From Streptomyces sp. CB01635 (GTDB taxonomy: Bacteria; Actinomycetota; Actinomycetes; Streptomycetales; Streptomycetaceae), in the NCBI RefSeq assembly GCF_002803065.1, contig NZ_NNBL01000001.1, forward strand, positions 900,724-964,723: 64,000 nucleotides of DNA, read 5' to 3'. Shown here piece by piece: positions 17,778-25,386 of the stretch. Position 1 is the stretch's first letter; each line of letters opens with the position of its first letter. A program made the position numbers and the translations under genes. The notes beneath the pieces are model-generated. The model was given only the letters and a program-made list of their open reading frames with translations. It did no database searches and had not been told where the DNA came from.

Positions 17778-18931
17778 AGCGACCTCGATATGACCAGGCG
17801 CATGATGTCGGAGGTGCCTTCCTCGATCTCCTCCAGCTTGGCGTCCCGCATCCACTGCTCGACCGGGAACTCCCGCGAGTAGCCCCACCCGCCGAGCGTC
17901 TGCACCGCCGCCCAGGTGCAGTACGCCGCCGTCTCCGACGCGGTCAGCTTGGCCATGGCCGCCTCGGCGGTCGCGTCGAGTCCGGCGTCCAGCCGCCGCG
18001 CGGCGCGCCACGTCATCAGACGGGACTGCTCGATCCGCGTCCGCATGTCCGCGAGGCGGAACGCCACGGCCTGGTGCTCGATGATCGGCTTGCCGAACTG
18101 CACGCGCGTGCGTGCGTAGTCACGCGCGTACTCGTACGCGGCCCGTGCCACACCCGTGGCGGCCGCGCCGAGGACGGCGCGCGAGATGTCGAACGTTCGC
18201 ATGAGGCCGGCGAAGCCCTGCCCCTCGTCGCCGAGTCGGTCGACGTCGGGCACGAACACGTCGGAGAAGAACACCTCGCGGCACACGATCGCGCGCTGGC
18301 CCATCTTGCGCATCGGCTCACCGAACGTGAGCCCCTCGGCGCCCTTGCGCAGCAGGAACGCCGTGACACCGCGCGAGCGCTGCGTAGGGTCCGTCTTGGC
18401 GAACACGACGTACTGCTCGGCCTCGCCCGCGTTCGAGATCCAGGCCTTCTGGCCGTTCAGGAGGTAGCCGCCCGCCGTGCGCGTCGCGGTCGTCACGATC
18501 GACGCGGCGTCGGACCCGGAGCCCGGCTCGGTCGTCGCCAGCGAGGTCATGGGGGTGTCGGCACCGGCCAGCGGCGTCAGCCACGCGCGCTTCTGCTCCT
18601 CGGTACCGAGCTCCATGACGGGGTCGGCGAAGAAGCCGTTCGAGCAGAGGAGGTTGCCGATGCCCAGGTCGCCGACGCACAGCTCTTCCTGGACGAGGAC
18701 CTGCGTGAACACGTCGGTGAACCCGCCGCCCCCGTACTCCTCGGGCAGCATGAACCCGGTGATGCCGACCTTCGCGGCCGCGCGCCACAGATCCCAGGGT
18801 GTCTCCACGTCCGCCTCGTCCACGGCGCGCCCGCGCGGCCGGATCTCCTCACGCGCGAACGTCCTCGTGAGGTCCACGATGTCCCGCTGCTCCGGGGTGA
18901 GGGGGACCAGCTCGATGGGGAGCTCTGACAC
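17774..18931 (-). CDS. Acyl-CoA dehydrogenase
   Basis: A 385-residue FAD-dependent acyl-CoA dehydrogenase, standard length, oxidising an acyl-CoA to the 2,3-enoyl-CoA. It shows the N-terminal helical domain with EEYGGGGF, the LATTEPGSGSDAASI and LLNGQKAWISNAGEAE segments of the middle beta domain, and the C-terminal GGWGYSREFPVEQWMRDAK region with probable catalytic base Glu371 in EGTSDI. GTG 18931 is preceded by GGAGG. It is the first gene of the four-gene operon 18931-12791 and directly follows the promoter with the TetR-type operator. In branched-chain or aryl amino acid breakdown this step would follow CoA activation. Confidence 0.92.
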   Translation of the reverse strand: MSELPIELVPLTPEQRDIVDLTRTFAREEIRPRGRAVDEADVETPWDLWRAAAKVGITGFMLPEEYGGGGFTDVFTQVLVQEELCVGDLGIGNLLCSNGFFADPVMELGTEEQKRAWLTPLAGADTPMTSLATTEPGSGSDAASIVTTATRTAGGYLLNGQKAWISNAGEAEQYVVFAKTDPTQRSRGVTAFLLRKGAEGLTFGEPMRKMGQRAIVCREVFFSDVFVPDVDRLGDEGQGFAGLMRTFDISRAVLGAAATGVARAAYEYARDYARTRVQFGKPIIEHQAVAFRLADMRTRIEQSRLMTWRAARRLDAGLDATAEAAMAKLTASETAAYCTWAAVQTLGGWGYSREFPVEQWMRDAKLEEIEEGTSDIMRLVISRSL

Positions 18932-18997
18932 GGTGCCTCCAGAAACTGACGGATACCGACGAGGGGATCACCGACCGGCGCGGATCGCTGCCCCGAT

Positions 18998-19072
18998 TAC
19001 TGAATCGCCAGTCAGTATCTGAGGCCGCGAAGACCGGTGTCAACGCAACCGGCTACTGAATGAAGGATCAGT
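18998..19072 (-). promoter_or_regulatory. Promoter and two TetR-type operators of the catabolic operon
   Basis: Read on the minus strand, TTGACA (19038-19043) and GATACT (19014-19019) are separated by 18 bp, a near-consensus promoter. TACTGACTGGCGATTCAGT (19017-18999) overlaps the -10 and differs from the site at the TetR/permease spacer at 2 of 19 positions. A second, looser ACTGA-N8-TCAGT lies at 19055-19072 upstream of the -35. From 19073 to 19324 no further gene or signal is evident other than the start region of the next gene. Confidence 0.75.
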
Positions 19073-19324
19073 TTTTCGACGCGACTTCCTGGCGCGACTC
19101 TCCGGCGCGGCTGCGGCGAGGTGCCCGGCTCCCGGCTCGCGGCTCGAGGCTCGCGGGGAGGTTCGAGCGGGATGCGGGCGAGTTACTGGCCGTAACGCCG
19201 AGTGACGTGGGTGCGACGGGTCCGGGGCGTGCCTTGGAATTCCCTGTGTGTCCGGGTCCCGGATCGGGCACTGTCGGCGGGGCCGCCCATAATGGAATCC
19301 CTGATCGACCCACCGGGAGGCGCT

Positions 19325-20542
19325 GTGTCACGTTCGCTGAGCTCCGGGCTCCGCCCGCTGCGGCCTGCCGCTTTCGGCGCGGACCCGGCAGGAGAGCGAC
19401 TCGAGCGGATCCGGAGGTCGCCGAACTTCGCGGACGGCAGCTTCCAGAACCCGGTGGGCGCACGCACCAGGCCCGCGGGTTCCATGATCGAGTTTGCGAA
19501 GGTCTTCTTCGCCAAGGAGGGGCGCGTCCGCCGGGCGCCCACGGGCACCGTCCCCGTGCACTCCACGACCCTCGCCGACCTCGCGAAGCCCCCGGCGAGC
19601 GGCCTGCGGCTCACCTGGATGGGACACTCCAGCGTCCTCGCCGAGATCGACGGCAGCCGCGTGCTCTTCGACCCCGTCTGGGGCGAGCGCTGCTCGCCGT
19701 TCAACTTCGCGGGCCCCAAGCGACTGCACCCCGTACCGCTGCCGCTCGCCGCGCTCGGCCCGGTGGACGTCGTGGTGATCTCCCATGACCACTACGACCA
19801 CCTCGACCTGCCCACGATCCGGGCGCTGGCCGACACGGACGCGGTCTTCGCGGTGCCGCTCGGCGTCGGCGCGCACCTGGAGCACTGGGGCGTTCCCGCG
19901 GACCGCCTCCGCGAGCTCGACTGGAACGAGCAGACGAAGGTGGCGGGGCTGACCCTGACGGCCACACCCGCGCGCCACTTCTGCGGCCGCGGCCTGCGCA
20001 ACGAGCAGCACACCCTGTGGGCGTCCTGGGTCGTCGCCGGTCCCGAGCACCGCGTCTACCACAGCGGTGACACCGGCTATTTCCCCGGCTTCAAGGACAT
20101 CGGCGCGGAGCACGGGCCGTTCGACGCGACGATGATCCAGATCGGCGCGTACAGCGACTTCTGGCCCGACATCCACATGCGTCCAGAAGAGGGCATGCGC
20201 GCCCACATCGACCTCCAGGGCGGGCCCGGCGGCGGGCCGATGCTCCCGATCCACTGGGGCACGTTCAATCTGGCGCCGCACCCGTGGGCCGAGCCCGGCG
20301 AGGGTACGTTCGCGGCGGGGCAGCAGGCCGGTGCCAAGGTCGCGCTCCCGTGCCCGGGCGAGCCCTTCGAACCCACGGCCGTGACGCTGCCCGCCCAGCC
20401 GTGGTGGCGCGGCATCGCCACGCAGCCGGCGGAAGGATGGCCCGAGACGGCGCCGGCGGACCGGCCGGACACCGGCGCGACACCGAGTGGCACGGGTGCC
20501 GGGGCCGGCTCCGGCGAGCAGGAGGCTGTGCCGGCGGTTTGA
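19325..20542 (+). CDS. Metallo-beta-lactamase-fold hydrolase (UlaG/NAPE-PLD-like)
   Basis: A 405-residue MBL-fold metallohydrolase. The metal-binding motif SHDHYDHLD is present, followed by ATPARHFCGRG, HSGDTGYFPGFKD and the PIHWGTF segment that supplies the last histidine ligand. The arrangement is that of the UlaG/NAPE-phospholipase-D-like branch, whose members cleave phosphodiester or lactone bonds. The start GTG 19325 follows GGGAGG at good distance; the frame is open back to 19202 without a ribosome site. The C-terminal 40 residues are Gly/Ala/Thr-rich and probably unstructured. There is no obvious signal peptide. Substrate unknown. Confidence 0.88.
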   Translation: MSRSLSSGLRPLRPAAFGADPAGERLERIRRSPNFADGSFQNPVGARTRPAGSMIEFAKVFFAKEGRVRRAPTGTVPVHSTTLADLAKPPASGLRLTWMGHSSVLAEIDGSRVLFDPVWGERCSPFNFAGPKRLHPVPLPLAALGPVDVVVISHDHYDHLDLPTIRALADTDAVFAVPLGVGAHLEHWGVPADRLRELDWNEQTKVAGLTLTATPARHFCGRGLRNEQHTLWASWVVAGPEHRVYHSGDTGYFPGFKDIGAEHGPFDATMIQIGAYSDFWPDIHMRPEEGMRAHIDLQGGPGGGPMLPIHWGTFNLAPHPWAEPGEGTFAAGQQAGAKVALPCPGEPFEPTAVTLPAQPWWRGIATQPAEGWPETAPADRPDTGATPSGTGAGAGSGEQEAVPAV

Positions 20543-20688
20543 GCGGGTCGATGAGATCCGGTCTCTCAGCCCCCGAACTCCCCTCACCGACCCGAGCCGC
20601 TGGTGTGCCCGTCGGGTCGTCCAGCGGGCGGAAGTGCAGGAGCGGGCCGCTGCTTCCGGGTTCGGGGCCGTCGTAGCTCCGGTGGTGT

Positions 20689-20709
20689 TCACCGGCCCGC
20701 AGCCGGTGA
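20689..20709. terminator. Hairpin between convergent MBL and phosphotransferase genes
   Basis: TCACCGG (20689-20695) pairs with CCGGTGA (20703-20709) across a 7-base loop, 3 bp from the phosphotransferase stop. It probably serves both converging genes. Confidence 0.5.
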
Positions 20710-20712
20710 CGT

Positions 20713-21492
20713 TCAACGGCCCAGCAGAACGACCTTGTTACGGGCCAGCCATCGGCGTTCCGCGTCGATCTCCTCGGCGTCGCCGCGCCGCAGCATCAGG
20801 TTCCACGGGGCCCTGCCGTGCCCACCCTGCTCACGGATGCGGGCCGCCTCGCGCACCTGCATGCGGTCCAGCGCCGCCAGTACCGCGTCCGGCCCGATGT
20901 CGCCGCCGTAGGCCTCGCAGAGGCCGAGGAACCGCTCGTGCACCGGAGCGCCGTCCGGGAAGCCGCAGCGAGCCTGCACCCCCGCGTCACGCAGCGGCAC
21001 CGCGTACCAGGCGAGTTGGGCCAGATCGTCGACCGGTTCGCCGGGCTCGACGAAGTCCCAGTCGATGAACCCGGCCAGTCGATCGCCGCTCCAGACGGAG
21101 TTCCACATCCCCAGATCGCCGTGGCGCACGATCAGGCCCGGGCGCCACCGTGCGTCCGGCGCAAACCACTCGGCGTCCTGCGGCGGCCGGAAGCCGCGAA
21201 CGGCCTCGTGGTAGTCGCGGGCCCACCGCCCCAACTGCCGCAGACCCACCGCGCCTTGGAGGGCCGGCCCCCACGGGTTCATCCCCGGCTCGCCGTGCAG
21301 CAAGGACAGCACCTCGCGGCCGTCCTCGTCGAAGCCCAGTACCCGCGGAGCGCCGTGGAATCCGGCCGCCTCGAGGTGGGCGAGCAACGCGTGCACCAGC
21401 GGGGTCCAACGGCCGGGAGGGCGCCGGATGGTGTCGCCCACCCGTTGAACCGTCGTCACGGTGCCCTGGTCTGTTCCGCCGTCCTCGATCAC
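20713..21492 (-). CDS. Aminoglycoside-phosphotransferase-family kinase
   Basis: A 259-residue protein of the APH/choline-kinase-like family. The catalytic loop VRHGDLGMWN (His124, Asp126, Asn131) and the metal-binding FIDWDF (Asp144) are intact, so it should be an active small-molecule kinase. The N-terminal ATP-binding lobe is short. Most chromosomal members in Streptomyces do not confer antibiotic resistance, and nothing here identifies the substrate. It is a single gene, convergent with the MBL hydrolase and divergent from the conservon. Confidence 0.82.
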   Translation of the reverse strand: MIEDGGTDQGTVTTVQRVGDTIRRPPGRWTPLVHALLAHLEAAGFHGAPRVLGFDEDGREVLSLLHGEPGMNPWGPALQGAVGLRQLGRWARDYHEAVRGFRPPQDAEWFAPDARWRPGLIVRHGDLGMWNSVWSGDRLAGFIDWDFVEPGEPVDDLAQLAWYAVPLRDAGVQARCGFPDGAPVHERFLGLCEAYGGDIGPDAVLAALDRMQVREAARIREQGGHGRAPWNLMLRRGDAEEIDAERRWLARNKVVLLGR

Positions 21493-21835
21493 GCCGGAGA
21501 GCGTATCTGCAGGCCGGCGCCCACATCAGTTCGACGGCCGCTCCCGACAGGCTCCGCCTCCGCTGCGACGTCTCTCCGACGATGGAACACCCGTACCCAT
21601 GACCGGTCGGGCGTCCGGAACTGTTATCGGTCTGTCGTACGAAGCCTCATACCAGAGCGGGACCTGGGCCGCCGGACTTTGGCAACTGCCCACCGCATGT
21701 GAGCCGTCCCCGACTACCGTGTGTGTTCGCTGAGCGACGCAGCGGCGGCATTCCCACCCGCTCCCGGCCGGGAGCGCGATGCCGCCTGCCCGCCTCGCGC
21801 CGACCCGCAGGAGCCCCCACGTACGAGGACGCCGA
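21493..21835. other. Divergent intergenic region before the conservon
   Basis: About 340 bp between the phosphotransferase and cvnA. It must hold promoters for both, but no confident -35/-10 pair, inverted repeat or leader RNA was recognised. The open frame upstream of cvnA here has no ribosome site better than that at 21836. Confidence 0.45.
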
Positions 21836-23869
21836 ATGTCTCACCTTCGCCCGCCGGCCCCCCGAGCAGACCGCCGAGAGGGCGGTCGGCACGGCAGGCC
21901 GGGCGGCCGGTCCGTCCCCCCGCAGCCCGAGACCCACATACGGCCCCAGCTTCTGCGCCTTGCCGTACTGCCCCCGCTCGCCGTCGCCCTGAGCGCCAGC
22001 GCGGCCGTTCTCTTCACCGTCCGCTCCACGGGCGCCCGCCCCGGGCTCGCCCTCTGGGCCGTCCTCGCCGGAGCGTGCCTCGTCACCCTGGCCGGCATCG
22101 TGATCGCCGCCGTGGCCGCCGACCGGGCGGCCAGGACCGTACGCGAACGGGTCGGTGTCCTGCGCCGTGCGAGTGCGCGCGGGCAGGGTGAACTGCGCGG
22201 TCTCGTGGAGCAGTTGCGTAAGGGTGAGGGGCCGCCGCCCCGCAGGCAGCCTCCCGCGCCCGCCCCGGACGCCGACGAGTTCGACCTGCTGGCCGCGGAC
22301 ATGACGCGCGCCCAGGACGTGGCCGTCACCGCCGTCGTCCAGGCGTCCCAGCTCTCCAGCCACGCGGGCAGCGAACAGAAGGTCGAGGTCTTCGTCAATC
22401 TGGCCCGGCGCCTGCAGTCCCTCGTGCACCGCGAGATCTCGATCCTCGACGAACTGGAGAACGACGTCGAGGACCCCGACCTGCTCAAGGGCCTCTTCCA
22501 CGTCGACCACCTCGCCACCCGGATCCGCAGGCACGCCGAGAACCTGGCCGTGCTCGGCGGCGCCGTGTCCCGGCGCCAGTGGAGCCGCCCGGTCTCCATG
22601 ACCGAGGTCATGCGGTCGGCCATAGCGGAGGTCGAACAGTACTCACGGGTCAAGCTCGTCCCGCCGGTCGACGGCACCCTGCGCGGGCACGCCGTCGCCG
22701 ACTGCATCCACCTGCTCGCCGAACTCGTCGAGAACGCCACCGTGTTCTCGGCCCCGCACACCCAAGTCCTGCTCCGCGCCAACACCGTCACGTCCGGTCT
22801 CGCCATCGAGGTCGAGGACCGCGGCCTCGGAATGCCCGTCACCGAGCAGAACAAGATGAACACGCTGCTCGCCGACCCGGACCAGGTCAACGTCGCGAGC
22901 CTGCTCCAGGACGGGCGCATCGGCCTCTTCGTCGTCTCGCAGCTCGCCCGCAGACACGGCATCACGGTCCGGCTCCAGAGCAATATCTACGGTGGTGTGC
23001 AGGCGGTCCTCGTCGTGCCGCAGAGCCTGCTCGGCGGCGACGAGAACGAGCCCGCGCCGAGGCCACGGAGCGCCGCGGACGCGACGGACGACAGCGCGCA
23101 GACCATGCACCAGCGGCACCAGGCGCATGAACGGCGACTCTCGCAACACCAGAGCCAGCAGGAACGGCAACACCAACTCGAACGGCAACCTCAGCCGCAG
23201 TCCCACCGCCGGCCACCCCAGCCCCAGCCCCAGCCCCAGCCCCAGAACCAGCTCCACCGTCCCCCTCAGCCCGACCTTCAGCCATTCGACCCCCAGCAGT
23301 ACCCGGCACCCCATCAACCCCCGCCGCCCCGCGAGACCCCGCACGCCGGCGTGGCCGTCGTCCCGCGGCAGCCTCAGGGCGGGGCTTCCGACGGCGGGCA
23401 TTCCGGGGCGAACGGCGTCGCGCCTCCCCTCCCGCTGCGTACCGCCAGGGAGGAGCGACGGACACCCGCCGACGCGCTGCCCGGCATCCGTTCGGAGGAC
23501 CGGCAGGCCACCGGGGAGCACACGCCCCTCCAGCCGACCCCGGTCAACGGCGCCGTACGCGGGACCATGGGGCGGCCCCAACTCCCCAAACGGCGCGTCC
23601 AGGAACACCTCGCGCCGCAACTGAGGGGCGGCCCGGCGCAGCGGCAGGAGCGCCCCGAGAACGAGGCGCCCGTACTCCACGACCCGGGTCTGATGGCGGC
23701 GTTCCAGCGCGGCATCGGGCTCGCGGAGGCGGCCGAGGCGCGAGACCTGACCCTCGGTGTGCGCGACCTGCCTCAGGCCGGTCCCGAGTCGGCCGGCGGG
23801 CCCGCCACCGGGTCACTCGCCGCCTACGAACCGGACGCACGGCACGACGGGAGCGACACGGCCGGATGA
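21836..23869 (+). CDS. cvnA: Conservon sensor histidine-kinase-like protein CvnA
   Basis: First gene of a cvnABCD conservon. The 677-residue protein has an N-terminal tail, two hydrophobic segments (about residues 38-95), a coiled nitrate-sensor-like region and a GHKL ATPase domain with ELVENAT (N box) and DRGLGMP (G1 box). The canonical phosphorylated histidine box is not evident, as in other CvnA proteins. The C-terminal third is a long disordered tail rich in Gln, Pro and His with QP dipeptide repeats encoded around 23210-23250. In S. coelicolor, Cvn proteins form membrane complexes resembling eukaryotic G-protein-coupled signalling. ATG 21836 follows a GAGGAC site; an open frame from 21779 is less likely. 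Confidence 0.88.
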   Translation: MSHLRPPAPRADRREGGRHGRPGGRSVPPQPETHIRPQLLRLAVLPPLAVALSASAAVLFTVRSTGARPGLALWAVLAGACLVTLAGIVIAAVAADRAARTVRERVGVLRRASARGQGELRGLVEQLRKGEGPPPRRQPPAPAPDADEFDLLAADMTRAQDVAVTAVVQASQLSSHAGSEQKVEVFVNLARRLQSLVHREISILDELENDVEDPDLLKGLFHVDHLATRIRRHAENLAVLGGAVSRRQWSRPVSMTEVMRSAIAEVEQYSRVKLVPPVDGTLRGHAVADCIHLLAELVENATVFSAPHTQVLLRANTVTSGLAIEVEDRGLGMPVTEQNKMNTLLADPDQVNVASLLQDGRIGLFVVSQLARRHGITVRLQSNIYGGVQAVLVVPQSLLGGDENEPAPRPRSAADATDDSAQTMHQRHQAHERRLSQHQSQQERQHQLERQPQPQSHRRPPQPQPQPQPQNQLHRPPQPDLQPFDPQQYPAPHQPPPPRETPHAGVAVVPRQPQGGASDGGHSGANGVAPPLPLRTAREERRTPADALPGIRSEDRQATGEHTPLQPTPVNGAVRGTMGRPQLPKRRVQEHLAPQLRGGPAQRQERPENEAPVLHDPGLMAAFQRGIGLAEAAEARDLTLGVRDLPQAGPESAGGPATGSLAAYEPDARHDGSDTAG

Positions 23870-23998
23870 CGTTCGCCCGGCCCCTGCGCTCCCGGCCCCC
23901 GTGTGCCTACCCCCGGTGCGCCCGCCAAGTGCCGCAAGCAGCCCCCCACTTCCCACAGTCAACGCACCCCCAGCAGTCCACCAAGGAGTCGATCCCCC

Positions 23999-24433
23999 AT
24001 GGCGAGCGATGTGCCGACGGGTCATGTGTCCGATCTCGACTGGCTGATGAGCGGCCTCGTCCAGCGTGTGCCGCACACCCGCAGCGCCGTCCTCCTCTCG
24101 TCCGACGGGCTGGTCAAGTCCGTCCACGGCCTCGACGCCGACAGCGCCGACCACATGGCGGCCCTGGCGTCGGGCCTGTACTCCCTCGGCCGTAGCGCGG
24201 GCGTCCGTTTCGGGGACGGGGGTGAGGTCCGGCAGGTCGTCGTCGAGCTGGACTCCACCCTGCTGTTCGTCTCCACCGCGGGCTCCGGCACGTGCCTCGC
24301 CGTGCTCGCCGGGCGTGAGGCCGACGCCGCGGTACTCGGCTACGAGATGGCCATGCTGGTCAAGAGCGTGCGCCCGTACCTGATGACCGCGCCCCGCCAG
24401 CACGCGGCCGAACCCACGGCGATGAGGAACTGA
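23999..24433 (+). CDS. cvnB: Conservon roadblock/LC7 protein CvnB
   Basis: A 144-residue roadblock/LC7-domain protein. The domain spans about residues 10-125 (DLDWLMSGLVQRVPHTRSAVLLSSDGL through GTCLAVLA), typical of small-GTPase-regulating longin-like folds. In conservons CvnB is thought to act with the GTPase CvnD, as MglB does with MglA. ATG 23999 follows AAGGAG. It lies 129 bp after cvnA and 2 bp before cvnC, within the same operon. Confidence 0.93.
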   Translation: MASDVPTGHVSDLDWLMSGLVQRVPHTRSAVLLSSDGLVKSVHGLDADSADHMAALASGLYSLGRSAGVRFGDGGEVRQVVVELDSTLLFVSTAGSGTCLAVLAGREADAAVLGYEMAMLVKSVRPYLMTAPRQHAAEPTAMRN

Positions 24434-24435
24434 GC

Positions 24436-24807
24436 ATGACGGCCCCGCAGGACGGGCCGTGGCTCGACGCAGCGGCCGGCCGCCTCGTCCGCCCGTACAC
24501 GGTGAGCAACGGGCGGACGCAGCCGACCACTGCGCTGGATCTCCTGTCGCTGGTGATGGCGACCGGGGCCACCCCGCTCGGCTACTTAGGGCCCGAACAC
24601 GGTGAGGCGCTCAAACTGTGTGCCCACCCCACATCGGTCGCGGAGATCGCGGCCCATCTGAAACTCCCCGCCGCCGTCACGAAGGTCCTGCTGTCCGACC
24701 TCGTCGACTGCGGGGCGATCACCACCAAGCCCCCCACGTTCCACGACAACCCCACTGACCGGTCCCTACTGGAGGCAGTGCTCGATGGACTACGACGACA
24801 GCTCTGA
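24436..24807 (+). CDS. cvnC: Conservon DUF742 protein CvnC with a TTA codon
   Basis: A 123-residue DUF742 protein, the third conservon component; the family has a winged-helix-like fold (RLVRPYTVSNGRT near the N-terminus, then ALKLCAHPTSVAEIAAHLKLP). Leucine 51 is encoded by TTA at 24586-24588. In Streptomyces this codon is read by the developmentally regulated bldA tRNA, so full conservon function may be delayed to late growth. The 3' end overlaps cvnD by 23 bp, which couples their translation. Confidence 0.93.
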   Translation: MTAPQDGPWLDAAAGRLVRPYTVSNGRTQPTTALDLLSLVMATGATPLGYLGPEHGEALKLCAHPTSVAEIAAHLKLPAAVTKVLLSDLVDCGAITTKPPTFHDNPTDRSLLEAVLDGLRRQL

Positions 24808-25381
24808 CGCCTTCCCCACCGCGCTGAAGATCCTGGTCGCGGGTGGCTTCGGTGTCGGCAAGACGACCTTCGTCGGCGCGGTCAGCGAGATCGCCCCGCT
24901 GAGCACGGAGGAGCTGCTCACCACGGTCAGCGCCGAGACCGACGACCTCGAAGGCATCGAGAACAAGGTCGAGACGACGGTCGCGATGGACTTCGGGCGG
25001 ATCACCCTGGACCCGGAACACGTGCTGTATCTGTTCGGCACGCCCGGGCAGGAGCGCTTCTGGTTCATGTGGGACGAGCTCTCCGAGGGGGCGCTCGGCG
25101 CGGTGATCCTCGCGGACACCCGCCGTCTCGAGGACTGCTTCGCCGCCGTCGACTTCTTCGAGGAGCGCGGCATGGGGTTCATCGTGGCCGTCAACGAGTT
25201 CGACGGCGCCTACCGTTACGACCCCGACGAGGTGCGGGCCGCCATCGACCTCGACCCGCAGGTGCCCGTCGTGCGGTGCGACGCGCGGATCTCCAGCTCG
25301 GGCATCCAGACCCTCCTCACCCTCGTCAGGCACCTCCTGGCCCACGCCCCCGCCCAGACGACGTACGGGGCCCACACGTGA
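24785..25381 (+). CDS. cvnD: Conservon small GTPase CvnD
   Basis: A 198-residue Ras/MglA-like GTPase. The P-loop is GGFGVGKTT (residues 20-28); the switch II region FGTPGQERF replaces the usual DxxG aspartate with a threonine, a feature shared with conservon GTPases; NEFD stands for the NKxD base-recognition motif. It would cycle between nucleotide states under control of CvnB and signal from CvnA. No cytochrome P450 (cvnE) gene follows; instead a convergent gene ends 5 bp later, so this is a four-gene conservon. Confidence 0.94.
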   Translation: MDYDDSSDAFPTALKILVAGGFGVGKTTFVGAVSEIAPLSTEELLTTVSAETDDLEGIENKVETTVAMDFGRITLDPEHVLYLFGTPGQERFWFMWDELSEGALGAVILADTRRLEDCFAAVDFFEERGMGFIVAVNEFDGAYRYDPDEVRAAIDLDPQVPVVRCDARISSSGIQTLLTLVRHLLAHAPAQTTYGAHT

Positions 25382-25386
25382 TGGCG

